Source of the DNA: Ceratobasidium sp. AG-K
Lineage: Eukaryota; Basidiomycota; Agaricomycetes; Cantharellales; Ceratobasidiaceae
Reading direction: 5' to 3'
NCBI GenBank assembly: GCA_037039685.1
Contig: JAWNGF010000001.1
Location: 7,502,001 to 7,566,000, forward strand
DNA: 64,000 bases
Both the position numbers and the translations under genes were made by a program. Below are positions 1 through 10,522 of the stretch, one piece after another. The stretch's first letter is position 1, and every line of letters starts with the position of its first letter. Under the pieces are notes generated by a model that was not told where the DNA came from, searched no databases, and was given only the letters and a program-made list of their open reading frames with translations.

Positions 1-2
1 AA

Positions 3-203
3 GTAGAGAAGATTTTGGACTGGAAGGAGACAAAGGACGGTCTTTTTTACAGGGTCAGATGGAAGGGTTATGGAAGCAAAGAAGACACAGAACAAAGGGC
101 GGAAGATTTTGGCCACCTTTCAAAGATCATCAAGGACCTTCTACGCCAACACCCCAAAGCTCCCATGCCATCTAACTACATTCCAGGAAAGATAAAAGGC
201 TGA
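3..203 (+). CDS. Ty3/gypsy polyprotein, C-terminal end with chromodomain (5' partial)
   Basis: The reading frame is open from the window edge and stops at 201-203. About 66 residues are visible. They include the aromatic and charged chromodomain core (FYRVRWKGYG, a W-K-G-Y signature) followed by a short helix. A chromodomain at the end of integrase is typical of chromovirus-type Ty3/gypsy elements, where it helps choose chromatin targets. The polypurine tract and LTR downstream in the same orientation support this reading. Gag, protease, RT and most of integrase lie outside the window, so I cannot say whether the element is active. Confidence 0.8.
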   Translation, partial: VEKILDWKETKDGLFYRVRWKGYGSKEDTEQRAEDFGHLSKIIKDLLRQHPKAPMPSNYIPGKIKG

Positions 204-226
204 GGGGGCACAATGGGTAGTGACAC

Positions 227-1060
227 TTGCAAAACTTGCTACTATTCCAAGAAACACTCCCAACTCTACTCCCTAAATCCTTTTTGCTCTCTACAATGCC
301 TGCTGTTACCCGTGCCACCATCTCAAACAACCTCGTCCGCGTCCTCGAGGGACCTGCCTTTGCCACTGCAAGGATCCTCGACGCGGGAGCAGCCCTCTAC
401 GTTTTCAAGAGGTCGCAGCAGAGCTCCGGGAGAATGCACTTCAGGGCGTTGGATGACATTCTACACTCAGACCTGGGAGAATTCCAGTGGGTCGGAAAGA
501 AATGGCCAACATGCATGCAACTTCTGTGGAAAGACATCTTTGTTTGCCGAGGGTGCGCTGCATTCCAGGTCTTGGAGGTCATCCTCCTCTCCACCCATAT
601 GCTCGGAGTGGTTGAATGGGGACAAGAAGGCGCGTACTCAAGCGAGTGGGTACCAGGTTACGACGGAAGGCAACCAACACTCTGACCTAGATGGAACAAT
701 GCCTGGGACGCCAACTACAAAAGGGACCTGAGTGACTGGAAGATGGAAAGTGGAAGGTACCAGAAAGAGAAGTTTGAATGGGCGCCAAACTGGTGGAAGT
801 GGGAGGAGGCAGACGTGTCAGCATGGAAGGAGACGGAGCCTGACGTGCGACAATGGGATGAGGATTTTGTGGAGGCTCAAAAGAGGGTCATGGACTGGTC
901 CAAGGCCGACTGGACAAAGGAGGAGACATGGGAGGAATGGGAAAAGTTCTCGGACGAACCAGGTAACACTGTGTTCAATCCCATCGACCTGACCCTGGAG
1001 GAGGATGAGGGACTGGAGGAGTACATGCTCACGAAGGGCAAGGATTGTGGGATCCAGTAG
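227..1060 (+). pseudogene. Extra ORF between pol and 3' LTR, Trp-rich and acidic, broken by one TGA
   Basis: One reading frame runs from ATG 227 (or 295) to the stop at 1058-1060, about 277 codons, with a single in-frame TGA at 683-685. The part after the TGA is very rich in tryptophan (13 in roughly 88 residues) within a charged, mostly acidic, helical-looking sequence. I do not recognise the family. It sits where some LTR elements carry an env-like or other accessory ORF, but I see no signal peptide or membrane segment, so an envelope is not supported. The TGA may be a real nonsense mutation, a sequencing error, or hidden by an unrecognised intron. Confidence 0.5.
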
Positions 1061-1086
1061 AGCCCGTCCAGGTCCCCTAGACGGTC

Positions 1087-1102
1087 TCTTAGGGGGGAGT
1101 AA
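1087..1102 (+). other. Polypurine tract of the LTR element
   Basis: A purine run (AGGGGGGAG, 1091-1099) lies a few bases before the LTR start TGTTGTGAG. This is the usual plus-strand primer position in LTR retrotransposons and marks 1103-1560 as the 3' LTR. Confidence 0.75.
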
Positions 1103-1560
1103 TGTTGTGAGCTAGCTCTCTCCATTGGACTTGTCTGTCGCCTTGCCCGCCTATGTTCCCTTTCTGCTTTGCGTTTCCGTTTCTGTTTGCCACGTTGCCA
1201 CCTTCTTGTGGTTATTTCTGTTACATTGTGTAACGCGGCTGTGCTTTGTACGAGTCATGTCTGTTCATACAGCATGACTCACATGGACACTCCTGACTGG
1301 CTGTTATGTATGACTCGTGCGGCTGCGCCTTGTATGACTCGGTCGTTTTCTGTCTATATATAGAGGACCAACAAGCCTGGCAGCCCCAGCTTGTTTTGTC
1401 TCGTCAAAACATCCCCTTTGAGTGACACTTTGAACCACCCCTACCCTCAAGAGCCTACAGACACTTAAGTGTGTTGCGGTTCAAGAGGTCACTTAGGTCT
1501 TAGTGCTGTCCACTCTCCATCGCAGCTTGTCTCATAGCCACCTAGAAGAAGCTTACAACA
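1103..1560 (+). repeat. 3' LTR of the Ty3/gypsy element
   Basis: The 458-bp sequence starts TGTTGTGAGC and ends GCTTACAACA, giving matched TGTTGT/ACAACA termini. It contains a TATA-like core (TATATATAG, about 1355-1363). It aligns along its length, with divergence, to the inverted copy at 2740-3199 (shared blocks include CCCCTACCCTCAAGAG and GCTTGTCTCATAGCCACC). The polypurine tract sits directly upstream. The matching 5' LTR would lie before the window. Confidence 0.88.
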
Positions 1561-2538
1561 GTTTAGCTTGTTGACTTTGGAGTCTAGATCAAGTACAAAG
1601 TCTTTTAGTCTAAAGACTGCTTCGCAGAGGCTAAAGAATGCAGGGAACACTTTTAAGGTTAATTAGTCAGTTACTAATTAATCCTTTTTAGTGTGTACTG
1701 ATGGAAACAATGGATTGATGGGATTCTTGATGGATATGAGTGTTAACTTGGGTGGTGCTCCGACCACTTTCCAGGTTGGCTTGAGAGGATCTGGCTTCCT
1801 CGAGATGTTGATTGGGATGTGAAGGGTGCTGAACGCTAAGCTTTTGCTTTATATACTCCTTATCTGATCTTATCAGTTATCAGCAGCCTTGGGCGGGCGT
1901 GATAGCAACAGTGTATAACAGATTAAGGGTGTATTTAGCTGACTAAAGCCGCTATGACCCAAAAGAGGATAACAATTGGGTTCACTGACAGCGTATAGCA
2001 ACATGGGACTACTGGTCTATAGCAAGTATAGCTCTTTGTCCATTGTACTATGCCCGTTTTCCCATGTATGTTCTATCTACTTGGTGGAAGAGCAGGGGCT
2101 TAAGGCCAATGCTAGAAAGGCTTGACCTAATGTCCCAACTTGGATCAATTAGGTGTCTTTAAAGGTTAAGGGGTTTGACTTAGACAAGTCTTAGAACCCA
2201 AGGAATAGTGATAGTAAAGAGGATTTGATTGGACAAGTCCTAGTGGAGAGGAGGTCAAGCCTTGTCGTTAACCGGCTTGACCTCTGGGTTTATATACATG
2301 AGGGATCAGTGCCATGTCACTATCTATCAGTGTGAGAAAACCGAGTACAACCGATGATAAGCAAGATAAGAGGTATGACTTGACATTCTGGAAGTTCTGG
2401 AAGCAATCACCAATATCAAATGAAAAGACAAATATGTCACATGATACAAGTTAAGCGCCAGAGGACATTTGTACCAAAAAAGGAAAGTGTTTGGAAAAAA
2501 GATATAAAATCAGAATAAAATGTCTGAGCTTAGTCAGC
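1561..2538. other. Non-coding stretch with two hairpin-forming palindromes
   Basis: No convincing coding region. It holds a perfect 11-bp inverted repeat (GAGGTCAAGCC at 2251-2261, complement at 2274-2284, 12-nt loop), followed by a TATA-like TTTATATACA. It also holds a 9-bp AT-rich one (1659-1667 with 1673-1681). A further eroded LTR on the minus strand is possible, but I cannot define its ends. Confidence 0.4.
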
Positions 2539-2734
2539 TCATGACAGAAGGGGAGCAAATTTGTAGTTAAGTCTTGAGTTCATTGCGTCCACAATGGCAC
2601 TGAAAGGGCCTTGGATGGAGTCAACTAGGGCCATCCCATTAGAGGCAAGAAAATGCTCCTGTGGGACAGCAAGATGCCTGCAGGCTTTAAAATCAATATC
2701 AGCAGCAAGGGAAGTGCAAATCTGCATATTTTCC

Positions 2735-2739
2735 CCCAT
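2735..2739. repeat. Target-site duplication, copy 1 (CCCAT)
   Basis: CCCAT lies immediately before the LTR terminus at 2740 and is repeated at 3200-3204 immediately after it. Five bases is the usual duplication made by Ty3/gypsy integrase. Confidence 0.85.
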
Positions 2740-3199
2740 TGTTGTAAGCTTCTCCTTGGTGGCTATGAGACAAGCCGCAAGAGAGAGTGGATGGCACTAA
2801 GACCTGAGATACCTCTTGAATTGCACCACACCTAAGTGGCTGTAGACTCTTGAGGGTAGGGGTGGTTCAAAGTGTCACTCAGAGCAAATGTTTGACAAGA
2901 CAAAACAAGCTGGGGTTACCAGGCTTGTTGGTCCTCTATATATATAAACACAAAGTGGCCAAGTCATACAATGCGCAGCCATGTGAGTCATAACAGTCTA
3001 CCAATCAGGAGTGTCCATGTGAGTCATGCTGTATGAACAGACATGACTCATACAATAGCACAGCCATGTTACTCAGTGTAACAGAAAAAGACCACAAGAA
3101 GGTGGCAACACAGCAAACAGAAACAGAAACATGACACAAGGCAAAGTACAAGCAGGCAAGAAAACAGACGAGTCCAATGGAGGGAGCTGGCTCACAACA
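2740..3199 (-). mobile_element. Solo LTR (Ty3/gypsy), minus orientation
   Basis: A 460-bp relative of the LTR at 1103-1560 in opposite orientation, with the same TGTTGT/ACAACA termini and a TATA core (about 2936-2945). It is flanked on both sides by CCCAT, and there is no polypurine tract or internal coding sequence next to it. These features define a solo LTR, normally left by recombination between the two LTRs of one insertion. It interrupts the ORF annotated at 2539-3687. Confidence 0.9.
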
Positions 3200-3204
3200 C
3201 CCAT
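3200..3204. repeat. Target-site duplication, copy 2 (CCCAT)
   Basis: Second copy of the 5-bp duplication flanking the solo LTR at 2740-3199. Confidence 0.85.
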
Positions 3205-3979
3205 GGCATTAACAACGTGTTTGTAAGGCAGAACATTGTTCAGAAGTGGGTAGGCAGGTTTGTGGGTAGTGAGATCCAAAAGATCAGGGGTAGCAGTGAA
3301 TGGGTTGGCAATGCCATTGCCCGACTCAATGCAAGATTCAACAGAAGGGAATTGGGACGTTACATTGAGGTCTGCCTCCAACACGCAGCAGACACTGCTG
3401 GGTGTGGCATTCCTTTCATGCAAATTGGGGGTGATGTTGTCCCTGATGTTGCTCTGGGCAATGCTGGACAAGCGTTTGGTGGATTGTTTCTTGCCGTACA
3501 TGCATACAGGTCTGGGTATAGGGTTGTAGCAGGGGGTTTCTGTGTTGTCGGTTTGAATCAGACCAAGTTCCACCTCCACCTTGGGAGGTGACAAAGCTTG
3601 GGACAGTGGCAGTTGAATGTTTGGGGCGTCTATCGACGGTACAGAAGGTGGGATATCAGGCGGGTTTGAATTTGAAATAGCAGACATAGAGGTAGCTGAT
3701 GGTAGTCGTCGTCAACGTGTCACGTGCTATTCCCATCGGCGTTTAACATGCAAATAACATCACCGTGTTACGTAAGTCCCACTGACTAACAGTATTACCA
3801 TATGGTTGTACCAACACTGACGGTAACGTCACGCGTCTCTGTTTTCTCACAACAATATGCACCACACTGTCAGTGTAAACAATCGAGTATCATCTTCTTA
3901 TCCACTCAGCTACTCTTAGGCCTTTCAGTGTGTATCGATTCAACGACGCAAGATTTTCCTATGTGTGGGTCGCGAGGGG

Positions 3980-5782
3980 ATGCCGCCAGCAGAAAGAGTT
4001 GGGGGATTGAAAGCCTATGTGGCTCAGTGTATTCCGGTTGCGAATTTACAACTCTGTTTATACAAGGCATCTCTCTCGTACGAAGAGGCTGAGGAGTTGT
4101 TCGACACCGACTTTGATGTTATCCGGGGCCGATATCAGCAACTCAACGCGCGGGATTTAGTCTCCGAGCTCTGGCCCAGCGGGTTTGATTACTCCCGCGT
4201 CGAGATCATCGTTGAAGAAATAGCTGGTCAGTTGAATTGATCGTTTGAGAGGCAGTCCCTAATATGTTCATATAGTTGAACAACCAAGGCAGTCGAATCT
4301 GCAGTCTGCATCGTATGGAGCAGCACAGTTGGCAAAAAGTTGGGTTCCCCTCTAATTTCATTTACCGCTGCTGATATCACCGCCCGGCAGTCCAAGAAAG
4401 CACCATTAAGTATCTTAACCGCGTACCTCCACCGTCTCAAGGCGCAAAATTCAGCAACTTCATCACCATCCAGAATGGGAAGCATCCCATCCGCAACGGT
4501 CGCTCGCTCCAAAATACTGGACGCCCGATCTCTCTACATCACAAAATATTTGATGACTTCCTGGCGGCAACCCGCGGGTCGCCCTCAGCAGAGTACTTGG
4601 AGAGCACTCCTGTCTACGAATTCATTTGCGCTTCTCGCTCGCTCTACCTCAAAGAAGATCATCGGGTGACAACCCTGGAACCTCTCCTCAATAAGATGCT
4701 TGGTTTCACAGTTACCAAAGATAGATCTCGTGTCTGCGAGAGCGATTGGGTCGTTCGAAGGAGCGATGGGGGCTACTTGCTGGTGAGCGAATGGAAAAAC
4801 GAAATAGGAACAGGAGAAAGCGATCCGTCCGCACAATCTGCGCTGTCTTACAGTCGCTACTGGGGCCAAAGTACCGTACGTACTTCTTTACAACAGCGCC
4901 TCTCCAACCCTTACCGTTCTGTTAAAGGTCGCGTCCTTTCGTAATGTTTCCTGTTGCCCATCTTTCATCCTTGCAGTGACCGGCCCTTGGATATGCGTTC
5001 TAGGCGCCATATTCCTAGAATCTGTTATAGTTCAACCCCTCACCGACTTTGTTTGGATGGGACCGGGCCACTGCCTCGAAGACGGTGTCCACAATGTGGC
5101 GCGGGTATTCGAGGCTCTATCTACTTGCTTAAAGAGCTTGGATTCCTATTACAACAAACTCGGCTTGGAAGCACAGCCAAGTCGGTTCTTTCCGTGGCTC
5201 TCACACTTTCTGGATCGCGAAAATCGGGAAGTCCAGTTTCAGTATGTTCGAGCGCTGGGAGGGTTACTACATGGACGCAAAGCTGTTTTTCTTGCCGAGA
5301 CCCTCGAAGATCGACCTCGAAAAATAGTTGTCAAATTTACCACACGGTACAACACTAGAGCCCATCGGTTGATGAAAGAGCATGATTTTGCGCCAGATTT
5401 ATACTTCGATAGCTCGGAGCATCCAGCATTCCCGCGCCCCGCTAACTTGGCGATGATAGTCATGGAATTTGTTACTGAGGCCCCCGCCGGCCCAAGTCAC
5501 CACGAGGCTTACGCCACACTCCGTGCCGCACTGGATGTTTTGCACAAGGAAATGCTAGTTTTCGGGGATCTTCGGTCGCCGAACATTCTTGTTCCAGCGA
5601 TTCGTCCATTCGAACCGGCTCGAGCCATGTTAATTGACTTTGATTGGTGTGGGGAAGCTGGTAAAGATTGCTATCCTTGGGATATTAATTTGAAGGAGAT
5701 TAAGTGGGCAAATGGTGTTGGTCCTGGGACAGTTATGGACCCAAGGCATGATACGTTTATGTTGGAGAAGCTGTTAGAATAA
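3980..5782 (+). CDS. Atypical protein-kinase-like protein (fungal kinase-like fold)
   Basis: Three exons fit: 3980-4226, 4391-4870 and 4977-5782, with introns GTCAGT...CAG (a CTGAT branch-like site about 15 nt before the acceptor) and GTACCG...CAG. The frame closes through all three, giving about 510 residues. The C-terminal half looks like a kinase. A VVKF strand could supply the ATP lysine. A catalytic-loop-like FGDLRSPNIL carries D and N, and LIDFDW stands where the DFG motif would be. The N-terminal half is unassigned. Expanded families of such kinase-like proteins are common in agaricomycetes. The missing HRD histidine and the DFD variant make catalytic activity uncertain. It could instead be an aminoglycoside-phosphotransferase-like fold. 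Confidence 0.65.
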
Positions 5783-6399
5783 ACGTTACGCCCTTAATGC
5801 AACGTCGTTACTATTTCAACGACCGCGTTAGCGGCGATATCAGGAGTCACACTCGTTTTGTTTGTAGACCTTGAGTGGCCACTTGTTTGCGGTCGGAAAC
5901 GGGACTGGAATCAACATAATGGTGTGGTGTTTTGGCGACACTTAATCAGGAGCGACTTGAAGCTGGTACAACTCTGTGAATCGATGGTGCGGTGACTCTT
6001 CGCAAGTCGACCACATTAAGCTCTCGAGCATGACTTATTATTGTCGGAAAATTAGCTTGCTGACCTACACTATGGCATTCTGTTTTGCGGGAAATACACA
6101 GGTACATATCCGCAGGAGTTACACCGATTTTGGCCACTTTCCGCGCAACTCCTGTGGATCCTCCGCATCGCCCAGGTCACCCGGACTTCAAGATCCAACT
6201 TATCCGCTGAAAACCTGCGGCTTTTGGGCTCATCCGCGGGCGATCTACGGGCTGCCCGGCGGGCATAGATCAATAGTGCTGGATTACCAGTCCCATGGCA
6301 AGTATCGTTGGTTCAAGAAAGTTGAGACTTTCTTTTTCCACCATCCCTATTATCATATCCTTTCCAGGAAAATCTCAGACGGGCATCGTTTTCCACAAT
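5783..6399. other. Intergenic, nothing recognised
   Basis: Lies between the kinase-like gene and the left arm of the inverted repeat. Short open frames here have no splice logic or recognisable motifs. Confidence 0.5.
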
Positions 6400-6495
6400 C
6401 CGAATATACTCGATCACATTCTACCCTACAACCCCAGTAGTTTACAGACGCATAGAGACGCATATAGGCGCATAAAGACGCACACATGAGCTATC

Positions 6496-7025
6496 TTAGG
6501 TAGCGCAGTTAAGGTTGCCGCCGTTGTTGCTAACGCATTGGTCTAGGGTTCACACCAAGTTAGTACGAGCATCTAACACGCTAGTAGACAGATATAGACT
6601 TACTCAGGTCGATAGTGGCAGCGCGACCGTTGCAGCTAGGCAGTGTTAGATGCTTCAAGCTTTGTACAAGATCGCGTTGACTTACGTGCACTTCATAGTC
6701 GAGCCATTGTTGATGAGGCATCCGCTGCACGAGTTTCCATAGTTGCCGCTGCGATTGTGTTAGCACTCTGGGTAGTATAGACGGCAGCGACGGGTACTTA
6801 CTTGCTTTGGCAGGCCAGATTGCCGCTGCGGTTGACGATGCAGCGGTTGAGGTCGATGGAGGAGTTAACGCGTCCGCCACTGGTATTAGCGCAGTTCGCG
6901 TTGAACACAGTGTTGCTGGACATATACCACCCGGTGCAGGAGCTGCCAAAGTTGCCAGCGGCTTGGACACCAGTGGCAGCGAAGAGGGCAGCGCCGATGA
7001 GAGTGAGGAAGCTAGTGAACTGCAT
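6496..7025 (-). CDS. Secreted cyanovirin-N (CVNH) domain lectin, copy 1
   Basis: A mirror image of the gene at 9897-10426. Four exons encode 121 residues: a signal peptide of about 22 residues ending VQA, then one CVNH module. The family pattern is clear: GNFGSSC near the start, S-S-I-D-L-N-R-C and A-T-I-D-L-N-Q-C as the paired repeat cores, and closing N-G-G-N-L-N-C. CVNH proteins are small beta-fold lectins that bind mannose-rich or related glycans, and fungal ones are often secreted. The introns match copy 2 base for base where checked, so the two genes make the same protein. Transcription runs toward the outer edge of the repeat. Confidence 0.85.
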
Positions 7026-7076
7026 GGCGCTTGAAAGGACTTGCTGCTGATGGGTTGTGCCGGTCAGTCGAGCCTG

Positions 7077-7084
7077 TTTTTATA
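7077..7084 (-). promoter_or_regulatory. TATA box of CVNH copy 1
   Basis: TATAAAAA on the minus strand, about 58 bp before the start codon at 7025. It mirrors the box at 9838-9845. Confidence 0.6.
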
Positions 7085-7636
7085 CGCAACAGCTCTATCC
7101 GTTCCCGAAGATGTAGCCAGGTCAAGGAAGTAACACTATTCCGTAGATGCCGTGACACACATGGTGAGTATGCCTTCTGCAACAGTTGAGTCTCAGGCTT
7201 TGGATGTCCAACGAGCGCGCGTGGATCGGCACGGTGCGTGCTTGGAATCCAAGGCGCCTCGATGTGCTCAACCCGCTTGCATCCTCTGACCGGCCATCAG
7301 GATTCATGCTTTCGAAATTGCATTCTGCAGTGAGCTGGCCGCAGATGGTACATGCAAATATTCGGCGATTCTTGATGCAGCTGACAGAAGCTTATCAAAG
7401 GATCGTTGTTTGATCCCCGCCTGACTACAACTGGGCTTCTTTCGGTCAGGTTCACGTCGGATGCCGATCATTGCAACTCGAAAAGGCGCCAGTGGTAGGT
7501 TCACGGAATAGATCTTTGATTCAAATTACCACCAGAGCCCGGTCATAACAGTGTTTTCTATCCAGAGTCTCGAGTATAGTTTATCACCGGCCACGGCGCG
7601 TACCCGTCGCGTCTACTTGGAACAACTGTTGTGCTC

Positions 7637-9285
7637 ATATTTTGCCCATCGACTCATCCTACTCGAAGGTTAACAGACCACTTCAATACGTTCCCAATGG
7701 AAAGTCCCGCTTAAAGGCACCAAACGAGGAATAGCCGAGCCGGCCGTGAGGTGGAATGTGTCCGGTGCCGACATCACAGACATCTACCTAAATGGGCGCC
7801 CCGAAGGTGTAAATTTGTGTGACTTGCTGCGGTTTGTAGGGCTACCTCAATTTCCTAGCTGAGTGAATAATGGTAGAGGAAGGCGAACGCATCTCAGCTA
7901 GCTTAACCCTATGATTCATGGCCCTGGCCGCTGGGAAAAATAGAAAATATATGAGGGTGAATTCTGCCCGAGTTTCAATCATGGATTGCTCACGTAAGTA
8001 GCTAAATTCCAAGATTCTTTTTGAGTTGCATAAGTCAAATTATTACCAGATGTAGGCACTCGCCGGCGCACATGATACCTTCCTTGGCTCGGGGTTAACC
8101 TTCAACAGGTGCGGCGTTGGGAACCGCATGGATTTATTCACGGCTTCCTACGGGTATATACCCGAGAGATATCTAACACAATCTACATGAACTTCACATG
8201 AGCCGTAGAACTTAGCGGAGACCGGCATATGCTATGGTCAAATCGGTGGGAAGTGCCCTTACTCATCGCCGTTGTCTCCTCGTCCATGGGTTGTCTGTGT
8301 GCTGATGCATGTTTCGCTGCCAGACTGTCGCATCTTTCTTTTGGTCTGGACAATTTAATTTTGCTGACGGGCCTTGTTGTGTTACGTGAGTCAGAAGCTT
8401 AGCTTATGCATGGCCTTCTGTTCGAATTGGCGCCCCATGCGGAGCCACGTGAATCGCGTTGGATACCTCTCGGGCATGAAACCCCGGCAATTGTACCGGA
8501 AATCCGGTTTGCATACTCTCGGAGAGCGCTGCCTAAACCAGGCGCGATGTCATGCTCGCGCCGGCGAGGGTGTATACATGGCAAATATAACTTCGAACTC
8601 TACCACTTGAGGAGACCCCTCGGAATTCTAGCCGTGCGAGCAACCGGGATATGGAACGCGAGCATCGTGTATGCGAGTATGTTTAGTATTGGGGCCGAAT
8701 GATCTATCTCTCTTGAGGTCGGACTAGTTACGATGCTATCTTCCCTCGGAATTGGCTAATGTTCTCTTCGATCATGACATGGCCCGGTACCAAACATATC
8801 TAATGTTTCCACTTACGACTACCAGTGGGAGACACCTTAAGAATGATTCCAGATGCCTCACTTCTCCGGGTAAATCGTGCGAGTAGACTTGCGAAGCACC
8901 AAAGAAAACTTACGTGTATAGTCGCGTATTGCGCTTGCGCTTATAATGCCTAAATAAAGGAGGTAACTAGAACCTTATGCTTATGGCTGTGCAATAATTC
9001 GGGATTTGTCTCTATTTATATTCCCCCAGCAGGTAATCAAGTTGCGCATACAAACAGCAGCGACCCATATACATCCATGCAAAGGCCTTTTAGGTACATA
9101 TTCGTGATACTGGCACCTGACTTATTCCGCCTTGCGGCCTACTCGGCCACTTCTCACCGTACGACAGGGATTCCACTCGCTAACGGTTGAAGCGCCCTGG
9201 TAACCTTCGAGTGAAGAAGGTCAAATGGAAGGAGGCAGGTACCACGAACACCGGAGGTAAACGTAGAAAAGCAATGGAAGACGTC
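7637..9285. other. Unique spacer of the inverted repeat, no gene recognised
   Basis: These 1,649 bases separate the two arms. I found no transposase-like, lectin-like or other convincing coding sequence on either strand. The unique spacer argues against a simple fold-back assembly artefact. Confidence 0.55.
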
Positions 9286-9837
9286 GAGCACAACAGTTGT
9301 TCCAAGTAGACGCGACGGGTACGCGCCGTGGCCGGTGATAAACTATACTCGAGACTCTGGATAGAAAACACTGTTATGACCGGGCTCTGGTGGTAATTTG
9401 AATCAAAGATCTATTCCGTGAACCTACCACTGGCGCCTTTTCGAGTTGCAATGATCGGCATCCGACGTGAACCTGACCGAAAGAAGCCCAGTTGTAGTCA
9501 GGCGGGGATCAAACAACGATCCTTTGATAAGCTTCTGTCAGCTGCATCAAGAATCGCCGAATATTTGCATGTACCATCTGCGGCCAGCTCACTGCAGAAT
9601 GCAATTTCGAAAGCATGAATCCTGATGGCCGGTCAGAGGATGCAAGCGGGTTGAGCACATCGAGGCGCCTTGGATTCCAAGCACGCACCGTGCCGATCCA
9701 CGCGCGCTCGTTGGACATCCAAAGCCTGAGACTCAACTGTTGCAGAAGGCATACTCACCATGTGTGTCACGGCATCTACGGAATAGTGTTACTTCCTTGA
9801 CCTGGCTACATCTTCGGGAACGGATAGAGCTGTTGCG

Positions 9838-9845
9838 TATAAAAA
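9838..9845 (+). promoter_or_regulatory. TATA box of CVNH copy 2
   Basis: TATAAAAA lies 58 bp upstream of the ATG at 9897, a usual spacing for a fungal gene with a short leader. Confidence 0.6.
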
Positions 9846-9896
9846 CAGGCTCGACTGACCGGCACAACCCATCAGCAGCAAGTCCTTTCAAGCGCC

Positions 9897-10426
9897 ATGC
9901 AGTTCACTAGCTTCCTCACTCTCATCGGCGCTGCCCTCTTCGCTGCCACTGGTGTCCAAGCCGCTGGCAACTTTGGCAGCTCCTGCACCGGGTGGTATAT
10001 GTCCAGCAACACTGTGTTCAACGCGAACTGCGCTAATACCAGTGGCGGACGCGTTAACTCCTCCATCGACCTCAACCGCTGCATCGTCAACCGCAGCGGC
10101 AATCTGGCCTGCCAAAGCAAGTAAGTACCCGTCGCTGCCGTCTATACTACCCAGAGTGCTAACACAATCGCAGCGGCAACTATGGAAACTCGTGCAGCGG
10201 ATGCCTCATCAACAATGGCTCGACTATGAAGTGCACGTAAGTCAACGCGATCTTGTACAAAGCTTGAAGCATCTAACACTGCCTAGCTGCAACGGTCGCG
10301 CTGCCACTATCGACCTGAGTAAGTCTATATCTGTCTACTAGCGTGTTAGATGCTCGTACTAACTTGGTGTGAACCCTAGACCAATGCGTTAGCAACAACG
10401 GCGGCAACCTTAACTGCGCTACCTAA
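9897..10426 (+). CDS. Secreted cyanovirin-N (CVNH) domain lectin, copy 2
   Basis: Exons 9897-10120, 10174-10236, 10287-10318 and 10380-10426 join in frame (366 nt, 121 residues plus stop). All three introns are GTAAGT...AG and about 50-61 nt long. The product begins with a hydrophobic signal peptide (MQFTSFLTLIGAALFAATG), cleaved probably after VQA. It continues as a single CVNH module of about 99 residues with the paired S-I-D-L-N and T-I-D-L-N cores and several cysteines. Known CVNH proteins bind glycans. A role in self/non-self recognition or binding host sugars is inference. The gene is duplicated as an exact mirror copy at 6496-7025. Confidence 0.87.
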
Positions 10427-10522
10427 GATAGCTCATGTGTGCGTCTTTATGCGCCTATATGCGTCTCTATGCGTCTGTAAACTACTGGGGTTGTAGGGTA
10501 GAATGTGATCGAGTATATTCGG

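Larger units (their letters stand above)
2539..3687 (-). pseudogene. Hypothetical ORF split by a solo LTR insertion
   Basis: On the minus strand an open frame starts at 3687 and runs through codon 162 at 3200-3204. The frame resumes exactly at 2739 and ends at 2539. If the 460-bp LTR and one copy of the 5-bp duplication are ignored, the two pieces are in the same frame and total roughly 227 codons. The N-terminal part is Pro/Ser-rich and low in complexity. I recognise no domain. The insertion makes translation run into LTR sequence, so the gene is probably dead at this locus. It may have been a cellular gene or part of an older element. Confidence 0.6.
6400..7636 (+). repeat. Large inverted repeat, left arm (1,237 bp)
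   Basis: The reverse complement of 9286-10522. Coordinates map by a constant sum of 16,922 across the whole arm, so no indels separate the arms. Every stretch I compared, including introns and non-coding flanks, was identical. Similarity stops abruptly at CCGAATATAC (outer edge) and GTTGTGCTC (inner edge). The arm carries one CVNH lectin gene with its promoter. Confidence 0.9.
9286..10522 (-). repeat. Large inverted repeat, right arm (1,237 bp)
   Basis: Partner of 6400-7636, in opposite orientation. The arms end at the same bases as the left arm, and the flanking sequences differ. Confidence 0.9.

Noticed and set aside
227..1060. Retroviral-type envelope gene in the gypsy element
   Set aside because: Position alone suggested it. 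The product has no signal peptide, membrane segment or cysteine pattern.
5976..6440. 154-codon frame between the kinase-like gene and the inverted repeat
   Set aside because: It crosses the left edge of the repeat and is not preserved in the other arm. No motif.
6581..6970. 129-codon frame in each inverted-repeat arm (also 9952-10341)
   Set aside because: It reads through the CVNH introns in the wrong frame. The spliced CVNH frame has a signal peptide and the domain pattern.
6400..10522. Inverted repeat as a composite transposon
   Set aside because: No transposase in arms or spacer, no terminal inverted repeats within each arm, and no clear flanking duplication.
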